Assembly: GCF_015330125.1 (NCBI RefSeq)
Contig: NZ_JADDXR010000002.1
Location: 4,290,685-4,354,684 of the forward strand
Direction: 5' to 3'
DNA from: Zobellia nedashkovskayae
Lineage (GTDB): Bacteria; Bacteroidota; Bacteroidia; Flavobacteriales; Flavobacteriaceae
DNA: 64,000 nucleotides
A program made the translations under genes and the position numbers. Below the pieces are notes generated by a model. The model had not been told where the DNA came from, ran no database searches, and was given only the letters and a program-made list of their open reading frames with translations. Positions 33,847 to 43,882 of this stretch are shown here, piece after piece; the stretch's first letter is position 1; each line of letters starts with the position of its first letter.

Positions 33847-35520
33847 TTAATACCCGCTGTTTTGGGTAACGGTTTCGTCTACACCATCTATATATTCCTG
33901 CGGTATGGGCCAGTATTCATTTTTACCGGCTGTAAATGCTGCATTGGTCAAATGGCTTCGCTTTGTTTTTTCAACTTCTAGATAGTCATCAATAACATCT
34001 TTGGCTATTCCCCAACGTACCAAGTTAAAGAAGCGGTGTCCTTCCATGGCCAATTCCAGACGGGTTTCCAATCGTACTTTTTCCATGGCATCATCGGCAT
34101 CGGTCCAAATAGCATCATAGGTAGCTATGTTATAGTTGGCAGCATCGGCCGTGCCCTCTAAAGTCTGTACATATTGAGAATTTGCCGCACGTAGTCTGAT
34201 TTCGTTTACCAAACCGCGCGCTGCTTCCAAATCTCCTAATTCTACCGCTGCTTCCGCTCTCCATAAAAGCACCTCAGCATAACGGATAATATAATAATTG
34301 AGCGCATCTACATAAGGCCATACATTTACGTGCAAGGCATTATTTGCGGAAAGGATTCGCTTTTTAGGACCAAAGGCACCATAAGTGGCCAAATCCCGTG
34401 CCCAGCTATCTTCGTACAAAATATCCAAATCTTTATAGGGAATTCCCGGGCGGCCAACAGTAATGTCCAACCGTGGGTCTACGTTATCCGTAGCGGTAAC
34501 ATCTATATTATCTACAAGAGGCAATCCTTCTGAATCCGTTTTAAAGGTATTCACCAAATTCTGGGACGGACGGTGAAATCCGTATTGGGAATAAAACGGA
34601 CCTCCGGGAGCCGTTAATCGGTCGCCTATGCTTCCATTGTAATTATCGGCCTGACCGTCATTCACAGAATATTGAACGGCAAAGACCACTTCTATTCCAT
34701 TATCGTTCTCTGGAAGAAAAACCGACTGAAAATCATCCATCAGTCCATAATTACCTCCCATAACCAAGGTGGTAGCATCAAAAGCATCCTGCCATTTTTC
34801 CTGAAAAAGATAGGTTTTTGCCAAATAGGCCATTGCCGCCAGTTTTGTAGGTCTACCTACCTCCTCTTGCGTATCCGGCAGTACGTCATAGGCCGCTTGA
34901 AAATCGCCCTCTATTTTTCCCCATAGTTCTTCCGAAGTAAACTCCGTATTGGAACGGGCGTAATCTTCTACCGTTTCCGCAGTTTCGTCTATATAGGGAA
35001 TCTGGTTATAGATTTTTTTAAGTTCAAAATAATAATGTCCCCTTAAAAATCGCAATTCCGCTCTGCGTTGGGTCTGTACATCCGCTTCAAAATCTTCGGA
35101 AGCATCTACAAGTTTGATCGCTTCATTGGTTCTTTTTACTCCTTCGTACAAAGCCATCCATTTGCGCTCTACATCATAAATAACCGAATTGGTATTGTAC
35201 AATTCCATTTGATGGATTTGACTCTGGTCTCCGGTTCCACCACCACCTTTATAGGCATCATCCGAAACTACATCGCCAAAGCTCCAGTTAGATGCCGGAG
35301 AGTTGTACGCGTTACTGGCATCGTCTATCTGTCCGTTTAAAACACTATAGGCAGATATGATCACCTTTTCCACATTGTCGGCCGTTGTTAGTTCTGAAGG
35401 TGGTACTTCTCCAAAGGTTACTTCCTCTAAATAATCATCAGAACAAGAACCTAGTATCGTAAGTGCTGTAGCCGTAAAGACCACCGCTAATTTTGAGTTT
35501 TTTTGTATAAAATTTTTCAT
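33847..35520 (-). CDS. SusD/RagB family nutrient-binding outer-membrane lipoprotein
   Basis: 557 residues. Lipoprotein signal ending LTILGSC with Cys26 followed by SDDYLEEVTFGEVPPSEL. TPR-like helices (RRAELRFLRGHYYFELKKIYNQIPYIDE) and the C-terminal SusD block (EGHRFFNLVRWGIAKDVIDDYLEVEKTKR, PIPQEYIDGVDETVTQNSGY) are clear. It is 7 bp after the susC stop, forming the transporter lid of the second locus. Base composition is richer in GC than the first SusCD pair. Confidence 0.95.
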   Translation of the reverse strand: MKNFIQKNSKLAVVFTATALTILGSCSDDYLEEVTFGEVPPSELTTADNVEKVIISAYSVLNGQIDDASNAYNSPASNWSFGDVVSDDAYKGGGGTGDQSQIHQMELYNTNSVIYDVERKWMALYEGVKRTNEAIKLVDASEDFEADVQTQRRAELRFLRGHYYFELKKIYNQIPYIDETAETVEDYARSNTEFTSEELWGKIEGDFQAAYDVLPDTQEEVGRPTKLAAMAYLAKTYLFQEKWQDAFDATTLVMGGNYGLMDDFQSVFLPENDNGIEVVFAVQYSVNDGQADNYNGSIGDRLTAPGGPFYSQYGFHRPSQNLVNTFKTDSEGLPLVDNIDVTATDNVDPRLDITVGRPGIPYKDLDILYEDSWARDLATYGAFGPKKRILSANNALHVNVWPYVDALNYYIIRYAEVLLWRAEAAVELGDLEAARGLVNEIRLRAANSQYVQTLEGTADAANYNIATYDAIWTDADDAMEKVRLETRLELAMEGHRFFNLVRWGIAKDVIDDYLEVEKTKRSHLTNAAFTAGKNEYWPIPQEYIDGVDETVTQNSGY

Positions 35521-35527
35521 GGCTTTC

Positions 35528-38500
35528 TTAGAGTTTTAGGTTGCATCCAATAACAAAAGTTCTACTTGGTGGGTAAAGTCCCCTATCTACACCAATATCC
35601 AGGTTTCTGTTGCTTCCCGAATAATTTTGAAGTCCTACTTGTGGGTTCATACCGGAGTAGTCCGTTATGGTAAATACATTACTGGCCTGGGCATAAAGCC
35701 TAAGGGTAACACCACCCAATAGATCCGGATTAAAGTTGTACCCCAATTGCAAATTGGTAAGTCTAACAAAAGAACCGTCTTCTACGTAATAGGACGAAGG
35801 GCGTATGTTATTATTAGGGTCATCCGAAGATAGACGGGGAATGCTGCTATCCGTATTCGTTGGAGACCAAGCATCCAATAATACATCTTCTTTGTTATAA
35901 GCGCCTTGGTTGAAGAAATGATTCTTGTACTTGGTGAAGTTATACGTATCGTTTCCGAAACTTCCGTTGAAGAACATGCCCAAATCAAAATTCTTATAAT
36001 TGAATTGAAGGTTCAACCCCAACATAATATCCGCATGTGGAGAGCCTATGAACGTTCTATCATCCGTATCTACATCCCCATCGCCATCTACATCCTTAAA
36101 TTTGATATCTCCAGGACTGGCATCCGGTTGAAGACCATAACTATCAATCTCGGCTTGATTTTGAAATAATCCGTCCGCTACATGACCGAAAAACGAAGCA
36201 ATAGGTTGCCCTACGGCACTTCTAGAAATTTCTTGATCAAAGTTGACACTGTGTAAAGACGAGCTAGGAATACCCAAATAATCCGAAGTATTCAATTCCG
36301 TCAGTTCGTTTTTAGCACCGGTTAGGTTCAGGCCTATTTGATACCCCAACTCCCCTACTTTATCGGCATAATCAATATTCAATTCAAACCCGGTATTCTT
36401 CATCTTACCATCGTTCACCCATTGGCCGTCATTGGTGCCTCCATAGGTTAACGGAACGGTGTTGTACACCAGAATATCATCGGTTTTTTTAATGTAGTAA
36501 TCCGCGGTAATATTCAAACGGTCGTCCAAAAGACCTAAGTCCATACCCAATGAGGTCTGTGTGGTCGTTTCCCATTTTAAATCGGGATTTGCTATACGCG
36601 ATTGAGTAAGTCCCGTATAAACGGATTCTTGTGCTCCGTCTATAGCGTAATTGGAATTTGCATTGTTACTTCTATAACTGTTTACCGTAGCATAATTGGA
36701 AATTTCTTGGTTACCGGTCTGTCCCCAACTACCTCTTAGCAGTAGAGAAGATGCGATACCATCCGTATTAAAGAAATTCTCACGGTCCAAACGCCATCCT
36801 AAAGAGAATGCAGGGAATGTGCCCCATCTGTTGTCTTCGTTAAACCGAGAACTACCATCTTGCCGTACCGTTGCCGTAAACAGGTATCTTTCATCAAAAT
36901 TGTAATTCAACCTACCGAAGTACGAGTTAAGAGACCAGCCCGACGCTCCACCGGAATTCAACATGTTTTCAGTACCAAAGCTCAGGTACCTAAAGTTTTC
37001 ATCTTCATATAGAAATTCGCTTACCTCAGCGCCAAAGTCTTCGTAATGGTATTCTATAGCTTCTTGACCTAACAACACATCTACACTATGGTCTCCAAAA
37101 CGTTTTTTGTAATTCAACGTATTTGAAAAGGAGAATTGATAGTTGAAACTATTGGAAGTAGACAAAGAATTGGTATTGTTGATAGCCAAAATTTCATCGT
37201 AGGTTGGTGAAAAACTTCTGAGATTGTAGTTCTGATAATCCAACCCGAACAAAGTCTTGAAAGTGAAGTCTTTTACATACAGGTTAGCATAAACATTACC
37301 TAAAGCCTGTACCCTTTTCTGTTTATTATCCTTATTACGATACAACTGCCCCATAGGGTTATTGCTGTCGTTGATAGGGTTTCCTGCATATTCCCCGTTT
37401 ATATCCTTTACAGGTACTATAGACGGGAATTGCATAGCGGTAAGGATGATGCTCCCCAACGCACTATTGGTACCCACTGAAACCTGCTCCTTATAATTGG
37501 CCGTAAAGTTCTCTCCGATAGTAAGAAACTCCCCAATATTATATGACGAATTAAACCGGGCCGAATACCTTTCAAAACCCGTGTATTTGATAAGGCCCTC
37601 TTGGTTAAAATACCCTACGGAAAACATATGCTGTCCTTTGGCATCTCCTTTGGCCAAAGAAAGGTTATAGGATTGAACCGAGGCAGTTTGCATAATTTCA
37701 TTTACCCAATCCACATCTCCACTAGGAATGGTTTGTTCCGCATTCAAATATTCCGGGATAACCGCTTGGGTAGGGTCATTACCGTAAATATCATTGGAAG
37801 GTGTTCCCCCGTCGTTTATAGTTGCTTGCCACAACAAATCGCCATACTGTTGGGCGTTGAGCATTCTAGGCATATTATAACTAGACTGAAGTCCGGCATA
37901 GCTATCAAAAGTTACTTCATAACCGCTCTCCGTATCGGAGCCTTTTTTGGTAGTGATAATAACCACCCCGTTAGCGGCCCTTGACCCATAAATAGAAGAA
38001 GAAGCCGCATCCTTTAATACTTGAATGCTTTCTATATCGGTTGGGTTGATTCCGTTCAATCCGTTGGAAGCAGGAACCCCGTCTATAATAACCAAAGGAT
38101 CATTACTGTTAATGGTACTAAAACCCCTAACGCGAATAGACGTTCCACCACCAGGAGAATTATCACTCATAATCTGAACCCCGGGCAATCTACCATCCAG
38201 CATTTCCACCACATTGGATTTTGGTTGTGTGTTGATTTCAGCCGGAGAAATGGAAGCAATGGCGCCCGTTATGTTTTTTCTGGATTCCGTTCCATACCCC
38301 ACAACAATAATCTCTTCTAATTGTGATGCGCTTTCCAACAAAGTGATGTTAACAGTTTGAAGTCCCTCTACATTTACATCTTGGCGCTTGTACCCAATAT
38401 AGGTAACACTAAGCGTAGTAAGATTAGAAGGGATTTCAATACTGAAATTTCCATCAAAATCCGAGACCGAACCGTATTCCGTTCCTTCCACAAAAATATT

Positions 38501-38896
38501 GGCTCCCGGTATAGGTACACCGGCTTCGTCAATAACGGTTCCGGATACTTTACGCTTTTCTTGAATGAATTTTACCAGAACACCCTGTTCCGTTATTTTG
38601 AAATCTACGTTCGCCTTGCCTTTCAACTGTTCCAGAACGGCGTCCAGGTTTTCTTTGTTTACATCTATGCTAATACGTTGCTTTAGGTATTGGGTATCGG
38701 CAGCATAAATAAACCTTGTTCCGGTTTGGCTTTCGATCAGGTCAAAAACCTTCTCTAAAGACACACTCTTAAGGTTTAGGTTAATAGCGGATTGTTTTTG
38801 TGACTTTACTATGGGCGTTACGGAAAAAGAAACGCCTTTTCCCATGCCTAAAAGGGGAAGACATAGTAGCAGTGCTAATAGGTTGAATTTTTTCAT
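35528..38896 (-). CDS. SusC/RagA family TonB-dependent transporter with STN domain
   Basis: 1122 residues: signal (MKKFNLLALLLCLPLLGMGKG), STN domain (~35-112, INLNLKSVSLEKVFDLIESQTGTRFIYA), carboxypeptidase-regulatory-like domain (VSGTVIDEAGVPIPGANIF, ~117-190), SusC signature IIVVGYGTESRKNITGAIASI, plug with DPLVIIDGVPASNGLNGINPTDIESIQVLKDA, then the barrel. The STN domain again implies sigma/anti-sigma control by the upstream FecR. 85 bp separates it from the sigma gene. Confidence 0.96.
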   Translation of the reverse strand: MKKFNLLALLLCLPLLGMGKGVSFSVTPIVKSQKQSAINLNLKSVSLEKVFDLIESQTGTRFIYAADTQYLKQRISIDVNKENLDAVLEQLKGKANVDFKITEQGVLVKFIQEKRKVSGTVIDEAGVPIPGANIFVEGTEYGSVSDFDGNFSIEIPSNLTTLSVTYIGYKRQDVNVEGLQTVNITLLESASQLEEIIVVGYGTESRKNITGAIASISPAEINTQPKSNVVEMLDGRLPGVQIMSDNSPGGGTSIRVRGFSTINSNDPLVIIDGVPASNGLNGINPTDIESIQVLKDAASSSIYGSRAANGVVIITTKKGSDTESGYEVTFDSYAGLQSSYNMPRMLNAQQYGDLLWQATINDGGTPSNDIYGNDPTQAVIPEYLNAEQTIPSGDVDWVNEIMQTASVQSYNLSLAKGDAKGQHMFSVGYFNQEGLIKYTGFERYSARFNSSYNIGEFLTIGENFTANYKEQVSVGTNSALGSIILTAMQFPSIVPVKDINGEYAGNPINDSNNPMGQLYRNKDNKQKRVQALGNVYANLYVKDFTFKTLFGLDYQNYNLRSFSPTYDEILAINNTNSLSTSNSFNYQFSFSNTLNYKKRFGDHSVDVLLGQEAIEYHYEDFGAEVSEFLYEDENFRYLSFGTENMLNSGGASGWSLNSYFGRLNYNFDERYLFTATVRQDGSSRFNEDNRWGTFPAFSLGWRLDRENFFNTDGIASSLLLRGSWGQTGNQEISNYATVNSYRSNNANSNYAIDGAQESVYTGLTQSRIANPDLKWETTTQTSLGMDLGLLDDRLNITADYYIKKTDDILVYNTVPLTYGGTNDGQWVNDGKMKNTGFELNIDYADKVGELGYQIGLNLTGAKNELTELNTSDYLGIPSSSLHSVNFDQEISRSAVGQPIASFFGHVADGLFQNQAEIDSYGLQPDASPGDIKFKDVDGDGDVDTDDRTFIGSPHADIMLGLNLQFNYKNFDLGMFFNGSFGNDTYNFTKYKNHFFNQGAYNKEDVLLDAWSPTNTDSSIPRLSSDDPNNNIRPSSYYVEDGSFVRLTNLQLGYNFNPDLLGGVTLRLYAQASNVFTITDYSGMNPQVGLQNYSGSNRNLDIGVDRGLYPPSRTFVIGCNLKL

Positions 38897-38981
38897 TTGT
38901 TACTTAAGCTTTAAATGTTGGTTCTCGATAATTTTAAGTACTTCTGATTTCTTCTTAGTTACAGTTTTGTCATAAGTGGTT

Positions 38982-39584
38982 TTAGGTATGGTTAACATTA
39001 CTTCTCTTAATTACTAGATTGCGAATGATTTTTAGCGCGTAGGCCATGTGGTTTTCTACCGTCTTGATTGAAATTCCTAAGATTTCCGATATCTCTTTGT
39101 ATTTAAGTCCGTCTAGACGGCTCATTTCAAAAACTTGACGGGATTTTTCGGGAATTTGACACAGGATTTTTTCAATCTTGCGCCCAAAGATTTCTTTTTC
39201 CTCTTGGTCTATGATCTGTTGTTCAATACTAGGACTGGAAATATGTCTGTTTTCCTCTCCCGGACCCAGCCGTCGTTCCATGCTTGCCGTTGAAACGGAA
39301 GCTAATAATTTGTTCTTTACCACTACATATAAGTAAGGTTTGGGGTTTCTGATTTCCTGAATACGTTTGCCACTGTTCCAAAGCTGAAAAAACACGTCCG
39401 ATACCGTTTCTTCAACGATATCTAATTCCTTGGTATAGGTAAACCCAAAGCGACAAAGGCTTTCATAGTATCTATGGAAAATAGTCTCCAATGCGGCCTT
39501 ATCCCTTTCTTCTATCAAACGGAACAATTCCAAATCAGACAACTGCTGCAAGTACATAAGGCTTTTGCGGCTTTTATTTTTCAT
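38982..39584 (-). CDS. ECF (FecI-type) RNA polymerase sigma factor
   Basis: 200 residues with region 2 (LELFRLIEERDKAALETIFHRYYESLCRFGFTYT...VSDVFFQLW) and region 4 (IPEKSRQVFEMSRLDGLKYKEISEILGISIKTVENHMAYALKIIRN). It starts inside the end of the fecR gene (11 bp overlap), so it is translated after fecR, the reverse of the usual fecI-fecR order and of the first locus. A second Met (MYLQQLSD) ten codons in is an alternative start. It should switch on the SusCD genes downstream. Confidence 0.94.
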   Translation of the reverse strand: MKNKSRKSLMYLQQLSDLELFRLIEERDKAALETIFHRYYESLCRFGFTYTKELDIVEETVSDVFFQLWNSGKRIQEIRNPKPYLYVVVKNKLLASVSTASMERRLGPGEENRHISSPSIEQQIIDQEEKEIFGRKIEKILCQIPEKSRQVFEMSRLDGLKYKEISEILGISIKTVENHMAYALKIIRNLVIKRSNVNHT

Positions 39585-40563
39585 CGTTTGGGGCTATTGA
39601 AAATTTTTTTTCGGCGAGAGGAGTAATCTTTACATCGGCAATAAATTCCAATGTTTGTATGAAATCGGTCAGGCTTTGATTCTCAAAAGCACCATTGATT
39701 TCTTTATGACCTATCAGGCTATCATTAAGAACAAATTCAACCCCATAAAATGTATTGATATCGGTTAGGGCTTCCTTGAGCGGCAATTCACTTAAAACAA
39801 GAATGTTGTCTTTCCATGCCGTTTTTTTACCAACATCAAAACTCCGCTTTACCACCTCCCCTGTTTTATTGTTCCAAATGAGTTCTTCCTTGGGCAGCAA
39901 TTGAATTTTATCTCCTGAGTCTTCTAAGGTTACCTGTACTTTTCCACTTTCTAAAGAGACGGTATTGGTTTCCCCTTTATCGTTCACATTAAATTTGGTT
40001 CCTAATACTTCTATGGTGAATCCGTTTGCATGAACCTTAAAAGGTCTTTCTGCATCCTTGGTTATATCAAAATAGGCCTCCCCTTCTACCCATACTTCCC
40101 GGCGGTCATCCGTAAACACCTCCGGAAATTTTAGCTGTGCTCCAGAATTCAGAGTGATTATAGAATGGTCGGGAAGTGTAACCTGTTTTCGCTCTCCGTT
40201 GGAAGCAATAATATGATTGGTATATCTAGAAGAATCGCTAACAGATGTAATTGTATATAAAAAAAGGCCCAGCAAGACTAGTGCAGCTGCTCCTAAAAGC
40301 AATTTTACCCTTGTATTCAGCCAAGCTACTTTATGTTGCGGCTTTGCTTCTAACTGTGTTCTTAAACGTTTGGCAAACTTATCTTTTCTAAGGAATAAGG
40401 CCGATTTAGGGTAGCACTTCCACAACAATTTATAATCCTGATGAATTTCATTGGCTTCATCGTCCAAAATGAGCTTCACCTGAAACATGGATTGCTCCTG
40501 TTCGCTTTTCATTTCTCCAGAAAGGCTTCTAGCAGATTCAATATCTTCCTTAGCTATTTTCAT
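39574..40563 (-). CDS. FecR family anti-sigma factor
   Basis: 329 residues. Cytoplasmic sigma-binding N terminus (~1-95, including KIAKEDIESARSLSGEM), one membrane helix at ~88-108 (VKLLLGAAALVLLGLFLYTI), the FecR domain (RKQVTLPDHSIITLNSGAQLKFPEVF..., RPFKVHANGFTIEVLGTKFNV) and the C-terminal STN-binding part (WKDNILVLSELPLKEALTDINTFYGVEF). It is the promoter-proximal gene of its unit and precedes the sigma gene. The 288-bp region to the divergent phosphatase gene holds the control region of both directions; no consensus promoter was obvious. Confidence 0.93.
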   Translation of the reverse strand: MKIAKEDIESARSLSGEMKSEQEQSMFQVKLILDDEANEIHQDYKLLWKCYPKSALFLRKDKFAKRLRTQLEAKPQHKVAWLNTRVKLLLGAAALVLLGLFLYTITSVSDSSRYTNHIIASNGERKQVTLPDHSIITLNSGAQLKFPEVFTDDRREVWVEGEAYFDITKDAERPFKVHANGFTIEVLGTKFNVNDKGETNTVSLESGKVQVTLEDSGDKIQLLPKEELIWNNKTGEVVKRSFDVGKKTAWKDNILVLSELPLKEALTDINTFYGVEFVLNDSLIGHKEINGAFENQSLTDFIQTLEFIADVKITPLAEKKFSIAPNDEK

Positions 40564-40851
40564 GGTCCTCTGTTTACCTCTATGAGGGTGAAAAGGTAGG
40601 ATTACCCCTAGACGGCAATGTCACCAAAATGCAAAAAGTGGATTAACTTAAGGTTAACGGAGTTTAATTGTAACCATTTAAGACAAACAGGAGTAGTTCT
40701 TTTTTTTCTCAATTTGATTAAAGAACATATTATACCCTTTTTTAACCCTAAGGAAATAGTAAACTAACATAAGTTCCCTATTTTTAAATGCTTCTATTGC
40801 TTAGTACGTATTGCTTGGCCAATAGTTTCCACAAACCAAACAGAACACGCA

Positions 40852-42255
40852 ATGAAACTTCATCAAATCATAAAAGCCTTAATGTTACTTTTCGCCATTC
40901 ATCAATATGGTATTTCACAAGAGCAACATGAAAACAACACGCATGGTCATAGCCACTATAGCAACTTTTCTAATACCGTAGACCATAAATTAATTTTCCC
41001 TTCAGAGGTGCCTGATAGAATCATCGTAAATCTTACGACCGACCCTTCCCATAGTTTTGCGGTAAACTGGCGAACGGAGCAATCTGTGGATACCGCTTAT
41101 ATTGAGGTTGCTTTAGAATCTCATGGCCCTGAAATACGTATGCCAGGTGTTGCTCGCCGCATTTTGGCAAAAACGGAGTTGTTTGAAAATGAGAACATAC
41201 GTGATAACGAACCTCTTGTAAAAGCCGCTTACCATTCCGTTTTAGTGGATGGGTTAGAGCCAGGTAAAATCTATGCGTACCGCGTTGGGTTCGGGAAAAT
41301 GAACGATAGTACTTGGAGTGAATGGTTTCAAATAGAAATGCCGGATGCTGATAAGAACGCTCCTTTTAGCTTCATTTATTTTGGTGATGCGCAAAACGAT
41401 GTAAAATCCATGTGGTCTAGGGTTATTCGGAAATCATATAAAATGGTTCCCGATGTAGATTTTATGCTTCACGCAGGTGACCTAATTAATCATAGTGAAT
41501 CTAACGAAGAATGGGGTGAATGGTTCTATGCCGGTAGTTATATTCACGCTACGGTACCTAGTGTAATGACACCTGGTAATCATGAATATAGAGATGAAAA
41601 AATTTCGAGTCTTTGGACACCTCAATTTAATTTACCGATAAACGGTCCCGAGTTCGAAAGTACGGAGACGTATTATGCCATTGATTATCAAAACATGAAA
41701 TTGATTTCCTTTGATGCGAAACATTTTGGGGAGCATCCAAAATTGCAAGAAAAGGCCGTAGAATGGTTAGATTCCGTTCTTGCCGCAAACACAAATAAGT
41801 GGACCACCTTATTTATGCACTACCCTATTTATTCTACGGCAAAGGGGCGTGACAATAAAGAGTTACGTTTAGCACTAAAGCCTTTAATAGACAAATATAA
41901 AGTGGATTTAGTCTTACAAGGTCATGATCATACCTATGCTCGTGGTAACGATTCCAATAAAGACCATGGCCAAACCGTTATTTCCGATGTAGGAACCATC
42001 TATACCGTTTCTGTTAGTGGTCCTAAAATGTACGAATCTCAAGACCAAGATTGGATGACTCGTCGCGGAGAGTTCACACAATTATTCCAGATAATTACGG
42101 TATCTGAAAACAGCATCAAATACCAAGCCTATACTCCTTTAGGAGGATTATATGATAGTTTTAAACTGCAAAAAAATGACAAGGGAGAGAAAAAACTCAT
42201 CAATATAGATGCCGAACTTCCTTTGCGTTTGAAAAAAGATTTCGTGCAAGAATAA
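40852..42255 (+). CDS. secreted purple-acid-phosphatase-like metallophosphoesterase
   Basis: 467 residues, signal MKLHQIIKALMLLFAIHQYGISQ. An N-terminal fibronectin-like PAP domain (IIVNLTTDPSHSFAVNWRT, ~50-160) precedes the metallophosphatase core: YFGDAQND, LHAGDLIN, TPGNHEYRD, LFMHYPIYST and LQGHDHTYAR provide the metal ligands. In true purple acid phosphatases the second block is GDxxY; here it is GDLIN, so the coloured-iron Tyr is missing and metal use may differ. Divergent from the FecR-sigma-SusC-SusD genes, it may free phosphate from the substrate of that locus. Confidence 0.9.
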   Translation: MKLHQIIKALMLLFAIHQYGISQEQHENNTHGHSHYSNFSNTVDHKLIFPSEVPDRIIVNLTTDPSHSFAVNWRTEQSVDTAYIEVALESHGPEIRMPGVARRILAKTELFENENIRDNEPLVKAAYHSVLVDGLEPGKIYAYRVGFGKMNDSTWSEWFQIEMPDADKNAPFSFIYFGDAQNDVKSMWSRVIRKSYKMVPDVDFMLHAGDLINHSESNEEWGEWFYAGSYIHATVPSVMTPGNHEYRDEKISSLWTPQFNLPINGPEFESTETYYAIDYQNMKLISFDAKHFGEHPKLQEKAVEWLDSVLAANTNKWTTLFMHYPIYSTAKGRDNKELRLALKPLIDKYKVDLVLQGHDHTYARGNDSNKDHGQTVISDVGTIYTVSVSGPKMYESQDQDWMTRRGEFTQLFQIITVSENSIKYQAYTPLGGLYDSFKLQKNDKGEKKLINIDAELPLRLKKDFVQE

Positions 42256-42420
42256 CCTTATTTAAATAATTTTGGTGCTTTAAAGGCTAATAAAAATTGC
42301 TCTACACAGAAATTGATTTGGAGTATTCATAGGTCTTCATCAACTGCATTACACTGTCTTATTTAAAGATAATAATCTCTTCACAGTAACACAGGCAGAC
42401 CTATATAAAGTATTAGTAAT

Positions 42421-42458
42421 AACAGCTATTTGTGTATTCACAAACCGTTTGTTTTATG
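42421..42458 (+). repeat. decayed copy of the tRNA-Met terminator
   Basis: AACAGCTATTTGTGTATTCA and the following CAAACCGTTTGTTTTATG match 3785-3821 (end of the tRNA-Met unit) at about 32 of 38 positions, including the ATG after the T-run. The outer half of the stem no longer pairs, so it is not a good terminator now. The rest of the 642-bp gap 42256-42897 shows no gene apart from the promoter at its end. Confidence 0.45.
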
Positions 42459-42827
42459 TCTATATTTTTCGACATAATTAGAATTAAACACTTTTTAGAA
42501 CACCACCTGTCTACAAAGAAGTATTTCCCTTCCCCAAAAAATTTTACAGCAAAGCGTGACGACTCTAAGAGACAGTACGTTTCCTTTTTCAATTAGGATT
42601 CCCTTTATCGGAGATTGAATTTTGCTGTAATAACCTTTTGGACAACTAATTTTTAGACCAAACCACTTCCTTTTGTAAACCTATCGCGTCCTACGAAATA
42701 ATATAAACATTTGAAAAGCCTAAATACCCCTTCAGTCAATTGAAGAAGTACCTATCAAGAATATGTTTTCTTTTCAGAATACTATAAAACCATACACGAC
42801 ACAAATATGATAGCATCTGCTTCAAAA

Positions 42828-42862
42828 TTGCCATAATCATATATTATTAGGCTATAAATTTG
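42828..42862 (+). promoter_or_regulatory. probable Bacteroidota-type promoter of the SMP-30-like gene
   Basis: TAAATTTG at 42855-42862 matches TAnnTTTG. A TTG at 42828-42830 lies 24 bases upstream, one more than the accepted range. The start codon is 36 bases downstream. Confidence 0.45.
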
Positions 42863-42897
42863 CAAAGTATCAATATTAAACATTAAAAAATACAGTT

Positions 42898-43797
42898 ATG
42901 ATAATCAAGCAAATCACATTCATAATCGCTTTAGTATTTGCCTTTATAGGTCAGGCACAATCTGAGATAGCATTTCCGATTGAGGTGGGCATGAAACCTG
43001 AGAGTATTACAAAAGGTTTCCACGATAATTATTATGTGACCGTAATGAACGCAAAAGAACCAGGAGATGGCGAATTGGTTGAGATATCCAAAAACGGCGT
43101 TAAGGTTTTTGCCAAGGGTTTTGATGAGCCTAAAGGAATTGTTTATTTAAATGGCAATCTGTATTTTTCTGATGTTACCCGAATTTGGAAAGTTGATAAA
43201 GAAGGGAACGCTAGCATTTTTGTTGATAAAGCCGATTTTCCTGAAACAGTTCTCTATTTAAACGACGTTTCATTAGATGGCAAAGAAAACGGGATGTATG
43301 TAGCCGATATGGGAGCTACCCAATATATGCGTGATGCTAATAATGATTTATGGCCGCTAGATAGCGAAGAAGCCAAGAAAATTCCTGAGTTGGGACGTAT
43401 CTACCATGTAGATTCGGAAGGGCATATTACCATAAAACAAGATACTTCACCTCTTATGTTAAACCCCAATGGTGTTGGTGTTGACAACGATGGAAACATT
43501 ATGGTAGGTGCTTTTTTTAAGGGTAACTTCTTAGTTACTAAAAATGGTGAACTTAGTCCGCTTAAAGGTGAATTTAGAGGAGCTGACGCCGTAGAACAAG
43601 ATAGTAAGGGCAACTATTATGTAAGTAGTTGGGTCTCTGGAAAAGTTTGGAAAATAAATCCTGAAACAGAAGTGTCTACCGTGCTTATAGAAGGACTAGA
43701 ATCTGCCGCAGATTTTTATCATGAAGAAGATAACAATAGATTATTGGTGCCCGATATGATGGGAGGAAAAATTTATGCGGTACCCCTTAAAAACTAG
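42898..43797 (+). CDS. secreted SMP-30/gluconolactonase-like beta-propeller protein
   Basis: 299 residues, signal MIIKQITFIIALVFAFIGQAQ. The mature part is a six-blade propeller with SMP-30/strictosidine-synthase-type repeats (EPKGIVYLNGNLYFSD, YLNDVSLDGKENGMYVADMG, LNPNGVGVDNDGNIMVGAFF and ADAVEQDSKGNYYVSSWVSGKVWKI). Members are calcium-dependent lactonases or esterases; the Asn/Asp at LNDVSLD, LNPNGVG and AADFYH would be the metal and substrate positions. Substrate unknown. Single gene with its own promoter and a shared terminator. Confidence 0.82.
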   Translation: MIIKQITFIIALVFAFIGQAQSEIAFPIEVGMKPESITKGFHDNYYVTVMNAKEPGDGELVEISKNGVKVFAKGFDEPKGIVYLNGNLYFSDVTRIWKVDKEGNASIFVDKADFPETVLYLNDVSLDGKENGMYVADMGATQYMRDANNDLWPLDSEEAKKIPELGRIYHVDSEGHITIKQDTSPLMLNPNGVGVDNDGNIMVGAFFKGNFLVTKNGELSPLKGEFRGADAVEQDSKGNYYVSSWVSGKVWKINPETEVSTVLIEGLESAADFYHEEDNNRLLVPDMMGGKIYAVPLKN

Positions 43798-43821
43798 TTT
43801 TTATAGAATCTAGTTCAATTG

Positions 43822-43871
43822 ACTCATCCAAATTGCTTTAAACTAGGTTAGCTAAAGAAATCTGGATGAGT
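43822..43871. terminator. inverted repeat between convergent genes
   Basis: ACTCATCCA (43822-43830) and TGGATGAGT (43863-43871) are perfect 9-bp arms with a 32-base loop, between the ends of two convergent genes. No long T-run. Confidence 0.45.
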
Positions 43872-43882
43872 TAGAACACTAT

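Noticed and set aside
33727..33981. Open frame on the plus strand after the secreted protein gene
   Set aside because: It runs through the terminator of the second SusCD locus and the antisense of the susD 3' end; no coding character.
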